A stretch of DNA of 64,000 bases from assembly GCA_030068075.1 (NCBI GenBank), contig CM057841.1, positions 47,905,030 to 47,969,029 on the forward strand, written 5' to 3'. Below are positions 11,579 through 21,545 of this stretch, piece after piece. Position numbers and translations under genes: made by a program. Position 1 is the first letter of the stretch. Each line of letters begins with the position of its first letter. The notes beneath the pieces are model-generated. The model saw only the letters and a program-made list of their open reading frames with translations. It had not been told where the DNA came from and ran no database searches. The stretch comes from Paguma larvata (taxonomy: Eukaryota; Chordata; Mammalia; Carnivora; Viverridae).

Positions 11579-12317
11579 TATCTCACAGCTTTTTAAGAGA
11601 TTCTTTTCAGAAACCATGAGAAGCTTCTCTATTACCCATGCTGCTGGATCCATTGTCCCTGGTCGGAGATGGCTGGAATGGCCTCAGCCGGCCAGCCTGG
11701 TGCATGCCCCACTGCGGCTCTGTTCTCTGGGCCCCAGACGAGCTTGCCTGGTTCCCCCTCCTCGCCTTGGCTCATTCATCCCCTCCTGCCCAGAACACCT
11801 CTGTCTCCTCTCTCCCTGCCTCCTTCGTGGTCTGGCTGAAACCCCACTTGTGGAAAGATGTCCCCGACACCCAGGCCATAGCTCCGTCAGTTATCTGAGG
11901 AGCCGGTCGTCGGTTCTCTGAGACTGGTCCCTCATGGGACCATCCTCCCTCTGCTGTCCTCTTCTCTGGGCAGGGCCTGCCATGGGAGCATCTGCCAGGG
12001 TGACCGCAGGTGCTCCCTCCCACCGAAGGGGCCTCCCTCACACCTCCCTTCTCCCTCTTAGCCTCTCTCCCCAGCCGGAGACCCTGGACGCAGACCTGCC
12101 CTTCCTGCCTCCCGTGTTATGTGGGTTCCGATTGCTCTTCAGTCTGATGAAAAGAGCCCATCCCTGCCCTTTCCACGCCTCAGCCCTGTCTCAGGCCCTC
12201 CTTCCTGACCCTGACAGCTGGGATGTTCCATGGGGATTTCTTCAGTCTTCTGTCAAACCCGCCCCCACCGCCTAGCCTCTCCAGGCTGCCACCAGAGATA
12301 CCTAATTAAAACAGACA

Positions 12318-12351
12318 TGAATGAGTGAATGAATCAATGAATGAATGAATC
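12318..12351 (+). repeat. (TGAA)n microsatellite
   Basis: Tandem TGAA/AATG units with one interruption. Confidence 0.85.
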
Positions 12352-13083
12352 ATAGATCATCCCATTGCTGCATGACTGTCACCTTGACAGTTGCCTTCCT
12401 TCCACAAACCAAACTCCTCCTCTTCCTCTAAATATACCTTGTCTCTTCAGAGCTCTCTGCCTCTGGCCAGTCTCTTCCCTGGGCCTGAGATGCCTGGCCC
12501 TTTACCGGGAAAGTGCCTGTGGGTGTTTTTAAGATCTGACCCAAATGGCACCTCTTATTCAGCCCATGGCATTTTTCTGGCTTCTCTGGTGGCACTCGCA
12601 CCACGTTGCTACAGTTACTTGTTTGTGCGCGGATCTTGCCCACTGCTCTTGGGCCTGCTTCAGCACTCTCCGTGGAAATGACACAGACACACAGAACCTC
12701 TTGGGTGCAGGAACGGAGGGTTGAGCAAGTGTCGAATAGAGTTGGTTGACCAACTGACCGTGTTACAGTTTTTGGTCCCCAACGGGACTTTCCCTTTCAT
12801 TGTCTCAGATTCCCCAGATTCCCAGAAGTGACGTAGCTCTGCCGTTTCTCATTCTGTTGTGCACAGAGAGAAACTGCAACCCAGAATAGGGAAACAACCG
12901 TGAGCCAGCCGGTGCCTTCCAGTCAGCAGGAGAGCTGGGAAGGGCCCACCCTGAGATACGTGACTTCGATTCCTCTTTCTAAACAGGTCATCTCATTTCC
13001 CTGCCGCACCCTTGGCCCCCGGAGCCGGCAGCCGGGGAGCCTGGCGCCACTGCTCCTGCAGCCCCTCTCTCCTCTCTCTCCAG

Positions 13084-13234
13084 ACTGGTCCGGGAGTTCG
13101 TGGCCCAGAACAACACCGTGCAAATCAAGCATGTGATCCAGACCCTGTCTCAGGAATTTGCCCTGTCTCAGCACCCCCACAGCCGGAAAGGGGGCCTCAT
13201 CGGCCTGGCCGCCTGCTCTATTGCACTGGGCAAG
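13084..13234 (+). CDS. VAC14: VAC14 exon 2 (residues 35-85)
   Basis: Begins with the last A of Lys35 and reads [10 protein letters not shown] to ACSIALGK, ending on a codon boundary. Acceptor CTCTCTCCAG|A and donor CAAG|GTGGGC. It contains helices of the first HEAT repeats, including the well conserved [12 protein letters not shown] segment. No difference from the human protein as I recall it. Confidence 0.96.
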
Positions 13235-13557
13235 GTGGGCCTTTCTCCTGGGAGGGGACAGACGACAGCAGCGATGGCCTTCACGCTCACCGAGACCCTG
13301 CAGGGTGTTGTGGACTTCTGCTTTAGTGCCATTCTCTCCACCCCTCAGACCGGCAAGGCTGGCTTTGCAGCCTCGCAGCCTTGCATCCTTCTTGCATGGC
13401 GCGGCTCCTAGCCTGGGGGGCTGACCCGGAAAGGGTCCGTAAGGCCAGGCCTCGCACAAAGGCCTGTGCATCTCCAGGGGCGCTGGGGTGTCGGCTGGGT
13501 GCCGGGGGCCCGCGTTCTGACCCGTCTTGAGCTGTTTCTCCTCCTGCCCCGTTGCAG
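13235..13557 (+). other. VAC14 intron 2
   Basis: 323-base GC-rich U2-type intron ending CGTTGCAG. Nothing else recognised in it. Confidence 0.9.
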
Positions 13558-13725
13558 GACTCGGGGTTGTACCTGAAGGAGCTGATTGAGCCGGTGCTGA
13601 CCTGCTTCAATGACGCGGACAGCAGGCTGCGCTACTATGCGTGCGAGGCCCTGTACAACATTGTCAAGGTGGCCCGCGGCGCCGTGCTGCCCCACTTCAA
13701 CGTGCTCTTCGACGGGCTCAGCAAG
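13558..13725 (+). CDS. VAC14: VAC14 exon 3 (residues 86-141)
   Basis: Reads [10 protein letters not shown] to FDGLSK in 56 whole codons. It encodes HEAT-repeat helices with the conserved [20 protein letters not shown] stretch, a classic HEAT pattern in which Asp and Arg sit at the intra-repeat turn. Acceptor TTGCAG|G, donor GCAAG|GTGAG. The exon is symmetric (phase 0/0), so skipping it would keep the frame. Confidence 0.97.
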
Positions 13726-14479
13726 GTGAGCGCGCCCCGCCCACTCACATGGCCTTGGGGGCCTTGAGGGCTTGGGTCCCTTCACCGGGATGCAGGCAGA
13801 GCAGGTAAACACGGGGCTGCCAGGGCCACTTGTCTGCTCAATCTGATAATAATTTAGTGGGCTTGTATTTACGGTTTTTTTCCATTTCTCTATTAATTGA
13901 TTTTTATTGCATTTTATGAAAGTGTCAGTCCACCACGAATGGAGAGAAAAAAAACAGTTTGAAAAGCCCTCACCTCCCCTAAAAAGGTGGAGATGGTGAC
14001 TCCATGGTACAGACTATTTCCAGGCTACGAGGGTAGCACTAGTCCATAAGCTCTAGAAAAAAACCCTACTTATGAAGGCAGTGGAGCCCCTGACACGCCC
14101 TCCCGAGCACCTCCCTCGGCCTCACGCGGCTCTGCTGACCACCATAGTCACATCCAGGGTACCAGCCTCCAGGAGTGGAGAGAGGACCCAGCATTTGAAG
14201 ATTGGAAACCGTCAAGGAAGGCCAATGGGGACCAGCCACCTGACCCGGTGGCGGCAGGTCCCAGAGGTCCCTGAGCAGAACAGGATGTCCCCTGCATTTC
14301 AGTTCCTCAGCCAGGTTCCGCTTTGCCTGTCGTACATCCCCTACATTTCTTCAGTTTCTTCTGCGGAAAGGGCGCCTGTTCAGGACTCCAGGCTGTGCCA
14401 GGGCCTTGGCCGTGGGCGGGTAGTAGATTCCTTGTCTTACGTGCAGACTCTGACCGTCTCTGTTTCCATCCTCTCGTAG
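13726..14479 (+). other. VAC14 intron 3
   Basis: 754 bases, donor GTGAGC, acceptor CTCTCGTAG (TAG, not CAG). A T-rich patch lies at 13835-13920. No repeat or gene is recognised with confidence. Confidence 0.9.
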
Positions 14480-14542
14480 CTGGCTGCAGACCCAGACCCC
14501 AATGTGAAAAGCGGATCTGAGCTCCTGGACCGCCTTCTAAAG
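14480..14542 (+). CDS. VAC14: VAC14 exon 4 (residues 142-162)
   Basis: A short exon of 21 codons, [10 protein letters not shown] to LDRLLK. It carries [17 protein letters not shown], a textbook HEAT turn. Leu156 falls in SELLDRLL. This is the residue changed to Arg in the ingls mouse, which weakens PIKFYVE binding; here it is Leu, the normal residue. Acceptor TCGTAG|C, donor TAAAG|GTAGTA. Confidence 0.96.
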
Positions 14543-15115
14543 GTAGTATTTGGTCCCTACTCTTATTCTGGAATCTGTTTCATCTGTCTGTCTGTACAGC
14601 TTATAAATTCTGTCGCTGGGGGTGCTCTTTCTCACGTTTAAAAGTTGTTTCATTTATATACAGTTAGATTGATGCTGGAGTACAGTTCTACGACAAGCGT
14701 ACAGAGTTATGTCACCAGCACAATCAAAATACAGAAACGTCTATCACCCCAAACACCCCCTCGTGCTAACCCCACCCGGGGCGAGGGAGGCTGCCCCTCG
14801 CCTCCCAATCCCCCGTGCCCCCAGTGTCGGTGGCTGCTTATGCTAAGCTCACCAGGGCATTTGATCAGATCTAGGGGTTTGCCATATGATTAGTTCTCTT
14901 GGCCTTGATTCCTGCTTTTACTCCAGCATTTTTGCTCGTCCTTTGCCCTGTGGGAGGGCAGATGCGCTAGGACTTCTCCTACCTGGCATGGGCTCTGCCC
15001 GTTTTCCTCTGTGGCCACCTGACCTCCCCAGAGCCGGCCCTGGGCCAGTGATTCAGTCAGGTCAGGCGGCCCTTGGCCTCTGACTTTCGGCGCCTCACAT
15101 GCCTCTGACCCACAG
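14543..15115 (+). other. VAC14 intron 4
   Basis: 573 bases. The first half holds an antisense L1 3' UTR remnant (14640-14770); the rest is plain GC-rich intron ending ACCCACAG. Confidence 0.9.
14640..14770 (-). repeat. L1 3' UTR remnant, antisense
   Basis: 'tatacagttagattgatgct' through 'atcaaaatacagaaacgtct' and 'atcaccccaaac' resembles the reverse of an old L1M 3' end. Short and diverged. Confidence 0.5.
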
Positions 15116-15223
15116 GACATTGTGACGGAGAGTAACAAGTTTGACCTGGTGGGCTTCATCCCTTTGTTGCGGGAGAGGATTTACTCCAACAACCAGTATG
15201 CCCGGCAGTTCATCATCTCCTGG
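15116..15223 (+). CDS. VAC14: VAC14 exon 5 (residues 163-198)
   Basis: 36 codons, [12 protein letters not shown] to [12 protein letters not shown] helices with the [14 protein letters not shown] motif. Residue 175 is Gly where I recall Ser in human (LVGFIP versus LVSFIP), a mild change. Acceptor CCACAG|G, donor CTGG|GTAAGAG. Symmetric phase 0/0 exon. Confidence 0.96.
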
Positions 15224-15745
15224 GTAAGAGCCAGCCCCACGACTGTTTTTTCTCGCTGTAATGAGCCTCTAGTTTAGTAAAATCTGCCCTCCGGCACACC
15301 CTGGGCCGTTCCTGTGGCTGAGAGGAGCTTCATTATTATCCCTCTAATAGCCAGTGACATCAGGTAATCCAAAATACATTTATTGAGCCTTCCCCAAAGC
15401 CCATCAGGTTTGCCCCTGACGAGGATACGGTTCTTTCCTTGTCCCAGGAAATACCTCCATTTCTCTTTGAAGCCAGTGGTGCTACTTCTAGCGGCCACAC
15501 CTCTTTGAGCCTCACCCGTCCTTTCCGGTGCCTTCCCTTCTCCCTGTGGCATCAGAGTCTCCATGGAGTAAAATCCCCGACCTGCACATTTAACCCGCTT
15601 TCTGCCATGGGGCACCTGGAGGGCCATGACACACTGCCTCAGCAGGGCCGCCTTCTCACCACCTTGTCCCAGAGCCCCGGTGACGAGGAGAAGAAGGTTC
15701 GCAGGCTGATGGAACTTTCCCTTCCGGTTTCCTCCCCTGGGTCAG
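15224..15745 (+). other. VAC14 intron 5
   Basis: 522 bases of non-coding sequence, donor GTAAGA, acceptor CTGGGTCAG. No repeat recognised. Confidence 0.88.
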
Positions 15746-15855
15746 ATCCTGGTTCTGGAGTCCGTGCCAGACATTAACCTGCTGGATTATTTGCCAGAGA
15801 TCCTAGATGGACTCTTCCAGATCCTGGGCGACAACGGCAAAGAGATTCGGAAAAT
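15746..15855 (+). CDS. VAC14: VAC14 exon 6 (residues 199-235)
   Basis: Reads [20 protein letters not shown] through GDNGKEIRK and the first two bases of Met235. The [17 protein letters not shown] segment is a strongly conserved HEAT helix pair. Donor AAAAT|GTGAGT, a near-consensus U2 site. The intron splits the Met codon, AT|G. Confidence 0.97.
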
Positions 15856-16143
15856 GTGAGTGGAGGGAGGGGGCGGGCCACTGCTCCACGCACACGCACC
15901 CCGCACCTAGCAGACAGGCAGCCCCCGGAGAACGAGTTCATTCTTTTCTTCCCGGTTCATGTGCTTCCTGCCTGGAGGAGCAAAGAGCTCATTAATCCCC
16001 AGACTCTGGAAAATAGCCGTCCGGCGACTGTGAAGTGCAGTCCCCTTCCCGGTGGCCCCGCCGGAGCAGAAGTGGGCGTGGGTGGAGGCTTCTCCAGCCG
16101 TGGCCGGCGTGTGCTATTTCCCTTCTCCTTCTCTCCTGGGTAG
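15856..16143 (+). other. VAC14 intron 6
   Basis: 288 bases, donor GTGAGTGG, acceptor CCTGGGTAG. Nothing recognised in it. Confidence 0.9.
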
Positions 16144-16250
16144 GTGTGAGGTGGTCCTTGGAGAGTTCTTGAAAGAAATTAAGAAGAACCCCTCGAGTGT
16201 GAAGTTTGCCGAGATGGCCAACATCCTGGTGATCCACTGCCAGACGACAG
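16144..16250 (+). CDS. VAC14: VAC14 exon 7 (residues 235-271)
   Basis: Starts with the G of Met235 and reads [20 protein letters not shown] through HCQTT and the G of Asp271. Further HEAT helices. Acceptor GGGTAG|G, donor ACGACAG|GTGAGC. Confidence 0.97.
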
Positions 16251-17188
16251 GTGAGCGTGAAGGCCCCGTGGCCACTGCCGTCTCCTCAGAGGCCGAAAGA
16301 GCCGCGGTGAGAGTCTGAACCAGCACAACACTGGAGCTGGGGCAGCAGAGCGGTGGCTCCTCGTGAGAGAAATTCAGTTCCTCCATCAGCATGGAGGCCC
16401 TTTCGCGCGGTCTGACCCTGGAGTAAGATCTGCAGATCCTCTTGCTGGGAAGCTTGACATGTCACTGAACTGAAATGCTTTGAGGTTGGGACTGTGGATC
16501 CGTGAGTTTCTGCTGCGTATCAGACCATCGCCAAATGTGACCGCCTGACACCGCGGCCGCTTATCGTGGGCCGTGCGTCTGTAAGTCGACTGGGTGGTTC
16601 TGTTCGCCTGGGGCAGACTTGGCTGCCCTTGATTATGCACCTGCAGCCTGCTGAAGGGTCGTCTGAGGCCGGCTGGTCCGGGATGGCCTCACTCACATCT
16701 GGCCGTTAGCTGGCTGTCACCCGGGAAGCAGGGCCCGTGGGTCCTTGTGTCTCCTCATCCAGCGTGCTAGCCCAGATGCATTCCTGTGGCATCAGCGAAG
16801 TCCCAGGACACATGGTAGAGGGAGCAAAGCTTCTAGAGGCCCGGGCTTCACCTAGCCGTGCCATCACTTCTGCCGCCTTCTGGGGCCCACAGTAGCAAGG
16901 CCAGCCTGGATTCAAGCAAGGGGAAATGAACTCACCCTTGGCTGAAAGGAGCTACCGAGCCGCTTTATGGATGCAGAGGGGTAGAGAACCGTGGCTTCTC
17001 TCACGTGTGTCACAAGATTGTTGTCCCATCCCAACCTGCTACCTGTGTGTTCCTTTGGAGGGGGAGAGAGTATCAGTGAGGCTAGAATCATTGCAAGCCC
17101 TGAGTCCCCTCCGGGCCTGGTCAGTGGGAGGGAGCGCTCTGGCCACTCGTGCTGACTCTCCCGGATCCCCCCCGCATTCCTCTTCCAG
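16251..17188 (+). other. VAC14 intron 7
   Basis: 938 bases between a good donor (GTGAGCG) and acceptor (TCTTCCAG). GC-rich, no repeat or gene recognised. Confidence 0.88.
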
Positions 17189-17323
17189 ATGACCTGATCC
17201 AGCTGACAGCCATGTGCTGGATGCGTGAGTTCATCCAGCTGGCCGGCCGGGTGATGCTGCCCTACTCTTCCGGGATCCTGACCGCCGTCTTGCCCTGCCT
17301 GGCCTATGATGATCGCAAGAAAA
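17189..17323 (+). CDS. VAC14: VAC14 exon 8 (residues 271-316)
   Basis: Reads the end of Asp271, then [14 protein letters not shown] through [12 protein letters not shown] and the first base of Ser316. It contains the hydrophobic [20 protein letters not shown] helix pair of the central HEAT array. The acceptor is ordinary (TTCCAG|A). The donor is A|GTATCCTTT, which is not a U2 consensus but is an exact U12-type site. The junction is supported because A plus GC of exon 9 restores Ser and the human frame. Confidence 0.96.
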
Positions 17324-17787
17324 GTATCCTTTGCCCTGGGAAGAGAGGAAATGGGAGCAGCCCGTAAGGAGGCTGTGAAGTGGCCTCCCTGGTGTGGGAA
17401 ATGGGGGCTCCCTTAGGATCTCTCACGCCTCCAGATAGCCCCCGGCACCTGGGGAACAAGCAGCAGAGCTGGACACGGGCCGGGAGCGCCAGGGCAGCAA
17501 CAGGGACACAGGGCTAATACCAGTGTCCCCAAACCTCACAGGGTTACTTCCAGATCTGAACCAGCTCTCCCAGGTCCCGTGGCTCCAAGCCCCTCATACT
17601 GCCCTGCGTTGGGTAGGGGGAAATCCTGGTGGCAGTCTACCAGGATGTGTCCTATGAGAAGACAGGAGTCTTTGGGGACTCAGTTCAGACTGCCCAGTAG
17701 TCCCCCTCTGCAGAGGACCGATGCCAGTGACCTAAGGTTTAGGGAACACCCTCTGAGTAGGGCTACTCCTTACATCAGTGGACTCAG
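17324..17787 (+). other. VAC14 intron 8, U12-type (minor spliceosome)
   Basis: 464-base phase 1 intron. Its first nine bases, GTATCCTTT, match the U12-type GT-AG 5' site consensus at every position and lack the U2 GTRAGT. Near the 3' end CTCCTTAC at 17767-17774 resembles the U12 branch element TTCCTTAAC, with its A about 15 bases before the acceptor ACTCAG|GC. No long pyrimidine tract precedes the acceptor, which also fits. Such introns are spliced by U11/U12/U4atac/U6atac snRNPs, usually slowly. Confidence 0.85.
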
Positions 17788-17940
17788 GCATCAAGGAGGT
17801 GGCCAACGTGTGTAACCAAAGCCTGATGAAGCTGGTCACCCCTGAGGATGACGAGCCTGACGAGCTGAAGCCTGTGGTGCAGAGGCAGGCAGAACTCGGC
17901 CCCGAGGACTCGCTGGCAAAGCAGGAAGGGACAGCCGTTG
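17788..17940 (+). CDS. VAC14: VAC14 exon 9 (residues 316-367)
   Basis: Starts with GC of Ser316 and reads [16 protein letters not shown], the last helix of the N-terminal array, then an acidic, low-complexity linker ([18 protein letters not shown] and [14 protein letters not shown]), ending on the G of Gly367. The linker is the most diverged part of the protein and looks one residue longer than human. Acceptor ACTCAG|G, the 3' end of the U12-type intron; donor CCGTTG|GTGAGT, a good U2 site. Confidence 0.95.
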
Positions 17941-18019
17941 GTGAGTAGGCCCTGCCTCCCACCCCTCACACCTCCCAGGCTTGGGGCCCCACTTAACCAG
18001 CCAGGGCCACTCTCCCTGC

Positions 18020-18215
18020 GTTACCTCCTCTAACTCTGGTAACAGCCCAGTGAGGTAGAAGTTGGCTGTGCTCACCGTGCTAAAAATGGGCACAGGGAAG
18101 ACCCATAACACGACCAGGGTCTGGCAGCTACTAGGTGGCAGAACTGGGATTTGAACCCTGGCTGTCTGCCTCCAAAACCTATATTCTTAACTCTTACTGC
18201 CTCAAAGACCATTAA
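18020..18215 (-). repeat. MIR, antisense
   Basis: 'aacagcccagtgaggtagaa', 'aaaaatgggcacagggaag' and 'cagaactgggatttgaaccc' in this order are a reversed MIR, longer than most in the window. Confidence 0.75.
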
Positions 18216-18960
18216 GCCTCTCAGAAATCTTTTTCTGAGTTTGGCTCCAGGAACTAGGAAGGTTTGGAGCATGGCAGAGGACAGGCTGCGCAGCTCACGT
18301 GGATCTTGACCTTGGACGCCCGGCCACCTGGAGGCCAGCTGCCTTCCCTGTGCCAGCCGTTCCCAGGGCAGGGGCTACGAAAGCCGCAGGTGTAGCTTAT
18401 TCGGTGCTTGGGGATTCTGCTGCCGAGAGCAGTGTCTTTGACAATGAAACGGCTCTCTGCTGCCCTTTCATGCTCTTTCAGCATTATTGTCTTACTTGCC
18501 TGTAACACGATGAAAAGTACTTTTATGGCAGTTAGAGTCTGGAGTTTAACTCTCTAAATGTGATCTAAGGCTCTGATTTTTTTTTTTCCTTTGGGAGGCC
18601 TCTCTCCTCACTGAGAGAGCGCTGATCAGCTTCAGGGCGATGTTCTCCTTTGCAGAGTCACCCAGAGAGTAAATTGATGCAGAACCCGCTCAGATATTTA
18701 AGGCTAACAGGCTCGGGTCTGGAACCTGAGTTTCCAGGAGCCGAAAGAATTTCTGAAGCGTTTTCTCCCATTGCCATTCTCAGGCTTCTCATGAATATCC
18801 AAGCAGTATGTCAGGCACGTGAGCCCCACAGATCTCCTGTCCTGGATTCAGCTGGCAGAGCCAGCAGCGGTCCATGCTGGACCAGCTTGGGTATCAGGTT
18901 GCAGCCGTGCTCTGAGCCAGAGCAGCAAAACAGCTGGAGGCAGAGCCCCTATCAAGGGGA

Positions 18961-19031
18961 GCATTGGTGGTTCAGTGGTAGAATTCTCGCCTGCCACGCG
19001 GGAGGCCCGGGTTCGATTCCCGGCCAATGCA
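18961..19031 (+). tRNA. tRNA-Gly (anticodon GCC), sense in intron 9
   Basis: 71 bases on the + strand, identical in the mature region to the two antisense copies in intron 1. A box TGGTTCAGTGG, B box GGTTCGATTCC, acceptor stem fully paired, discriminator A, anticodon GCC. A five-T terminator lies 13 bases downstream (19044-19048). It shares the immediate 5' base context GGA with the other copies. It runs in the same direction as VAC14 transcription. Confidence 0.97.
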
Positions 19032-19043
19032 GCAGCCAAAAAC

Positions 19044-19048
19044 TTTTT
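19044..19048 (+). terminator. Pol III T-run after tRNA-Gly
   Basis: TTTTT close behind the tRNA 3' end; a standard Pol III stop. Confidence 0.85.
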
Positions 19049-19334
19049 GGCAGCTCCTTGAGAACAAAAATTTGGGGAAATAAAGTTAGTGTGGGCTTCT
19101 CAAGGCAGGAGCCTTCTCAGTAGGAAAAACGAGAAGAATCTCAGGGAAAGACCTGTTTTCTGAACACTGTGTTTTCTGTATACGTGTGAGATCATACAGT
19201 CTACGTAATTCCACAGCCGCCTTTTTTTGCTTGTATGATGGCTTCTTCTGGTTTTTGTTTTGTTTTATTTTGGTTTTGGCTTGACAAGTTACAACATGCA
19301 GAAGTTTTGAATATTTTATACTGATTTTAAAAGT

Positions 19335-19550
19335 TAGTGCCTCTTAATCCATTGAGTTAGAAAGTAGAATAATGGTTGCCGAACTGGAGGGAAAAGGGGA
19401 ATTAGACACCTGGCTTCTTTTCAGGGTAGTGGAACTGTTCCAGAATTACATAGTGGCGATGCTTTACATAACTTTGTGGATTTACGAAAAATGACCCGGT
19501 TGTATGCTTTAATAGTGAGCTTTATGTTAGGAAATTTTATGTTATATGCA
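19335..19550 (+). repeat. L1 3' UTR remnant
   Basis: 'gaaagtagaataatggttgc' and 'acataactttgtggatttac' follow the order of the old L1M 3' UTR. No coding part. Confidence 0.6.
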
Positions 19551-19712
19551 GCATGTCTGTTTTTTAAATAAAGTTAGTACCTCTTCCCCCAAAGTGGAGC
19601 CCAGCAGCTCCTACCCCACCCTTTCTGCTTTTGTGGCACCAAGTCAGGGCCTCTGGGAAAGAACCACTGGGCTCTGCAGGTCGCGACAGCTGCTGGAAGC
19701 CTGCCAGCTGGA

Positions 19713-19770
19713 GCATTGGCGGCTCCTTGGTCGAATCCTCGCCCGCCAGAGACCAGGGAGCCATGGCCAG
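19713..19770 (+). pseudogene. tRNA-Gly(GCC) pseudogene, 3' half destroyed
   Basis: Begins GCATTGGCGGCTCCTTGGTC and keeps a glycine-type anticodon region (TCGCCCGCCAGAG), but the T arm with the GGTTCGATTCC B box is missing and the acceptor stem cannot close. The preceding 'ccagctgga' matches the flank of the intact copies, so this is a decayed member of the same family. Without a B box it should not be transcribed. Confidence 0.8.
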
Positions 19771-20479
19771 CCCCTGCAGTTTATTTTCCTTAGGTAAAAT
19801 CGGTTGTTTTTCCTGAGCATTCTTGAACCAGCTCCTCACTTAGGAGACTCGCCTGCTAAACCCAGACACATTCAGGAAGCTTGGCTCTGGATTTTACTAC
19901 CCCATAAACAGCATTTCAGCAGACGCAGAGCTCAGTTTAGAGTAGTTCCTAGAGATGATCACAGCTAATTTAGGGGCTCCGTACCCGCTCCTCGCTCAAC
20001 TTGTAACCGCCACGTTACCAAAGACCCAGGAGAAGGTCACAGCAAGCCAGGAGACAGTGGTGATTCAGCTGGTCCAGTTAACAGGTTCCTCCCAGCCTCT
20101 GCCGCTTTTTCCTACGACTGTTTTGCTCCAGCATCCCAGCCCCGGTCACCTGGCCGAAAGCAGGAACCTCCTGCCTGGTCTCCCTCTGTGGGCTCAAGCC
20201 CCACGAGGAGGTTCGTCAGCAGAGCCTTCTGTGCGTGAGCCTACATCCACACGTGTGCGCGTCCCCCTCACCTCTGACCACGGGACCCTCATTTGTGCCA
20301 CACTGTTCCCAGCCCCGGTCTACTTGCTCTCGCTCCCCGCTGGCCCTGCCACCTCAGGGGTCCGTGATGCAGCGTCCTTTCTCTGAGTTCCTGCAGCACC
20401 TGGTGGGTGCTCCCTTTTCCTCTTTGGGATGTTGCCTGATTGTCCCAGGTGTCCTGGCCTAGACTCGGGTCAGAAAGGC

Positions 20480-20690
20480 CTGCTAGTGAGCCCTGGCTCT
20501 GCTGACTTCCTATCTGTTGCCTTTGGACGAGCCACTTAGCCTTTTTAAGCCCCAAGTTCCTTATTTGTCAAATAAGGATAACAGTAATAATACCAAACCT
20601 GTAGTGTGGTGGTGAGTTTTAAGTGAGAGTTTTGCTTATAACGCTTTTAGCACATGGCAAAGGTCAGACGCCGTCAGAAACAGGTGCTTG
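20480..20690 (+). repeat. MIR, sense
   Basis: 'ccctggctctgctgacttcc', 'gagccacttagcctttttaa' and 'caaataaggataacagtaat' give a nearly complete MIR order. Confidence 0.75.
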
Positions 20691-21384
20691 AGTGTCAAAT
20701 CTTTAATGCCTGTGTATAACATACCTGTGTACGCAGCGAGGTTCTCCGGACACGGCTTTTGCTCCCTTGTTTTTTACCATCGGCATTTCCCAAATAGTAA
20801 TGGGCCCCTGGAGGGTCCTAAATGTGGGACCGTAGAGACTCCGGGGTAGCAGTCGGTGTGCCAGGTGAGGGGCAGAGCCATAAATACTATTTCCAGGAGA
20901 GGGCCTGCCAGCACTGTGACTAGACGTGGAATGGAATCCAGCCACCTGCAAGGCTTTGATGGGACTGGGTGTAGCGGCAGCCTCTGTGGACCCTGCAGGT
21001 GCAGGTGAACCAGACCCCGGGCCCTGCCTGCAAGGAGCTCGGGCAGACCCACAGTTGAGGAATCACGTGGCCCTACGTGTGGTCACAGAGGATGGGGGCT
21101 CTGAGCCAAGTCCATGGAGGTCATTTGAACTGGGTCTTTTCCTTCTCCTGTCCCCCCCCCTTTTTACCCTGATTATAAAGGAAATACATGTTCACTGTAG
21201 AGATGGAGATGGGAAGAGGCATTGCTAGTGGGGGGAGAATAAGCAGGTGGAATATATCATCTGCTACATACGTGTGGTAGCATGTGTCAGAGCCGTAAAC
21301 ATTTAAGAGAATTTGTTCTCAGGAAACATTGTTATATATAGAGGTGTAGGTAAGGTTTTCCATTTTGAACACCTAACAAATGTT

Positions 21385-21545
21385 AGCTCATGTGTTGTCC
21401 TAACAAGGCTGAGAGGTAAGCACTGGTTACCCCATCATACAGTGAGGGGCTGGAGGCAAAGTCAAGTAAGCTGCCCACAGTCGCACAGCTAGGAAGTAGG
21501 GGAGTCAGGGCTCAGACTTAGGCCCGAGAGCTCAAGAGTCTATGC
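21385..21545 (-). repeat. MIR, antisense
   Basis: 'ccccatcatacagtgagggg' then 'cccacagtcgcacagctagg' is the reversed MIR core. Confidence 0.65.

Larger units (their letters stand above)
173..13083 (+). other. VAC14 intron 1 (12.9 kb, phase 2)
   Basis: Non-coding. It holds two antisense tRNA-Gly(GCC) genes, six CAN-SINE copies, an L1 tail split by a SINE, hAT relics, MIR fragments and short simple repeats, each listed separately. Between these (for example 3030-4150, 6900-9790, 10590-11360 and 11600-13080) I see GC-moderate sequence with no exon-like frame bordered by good splice sites and no recognised gene. Any enhancer function cannot be judged from sequence alone. Confidence 0.9.

Noticed and set aside
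18819..19061. Open frames crossing the tRNA-Gly genes
   Set aside because: The same 'SIGGSVVEFSPATREARV'-like peptide appears at each copy because the tRNA sequence happens to be open. It is a by-product of the tRNA gene and not a protein family.
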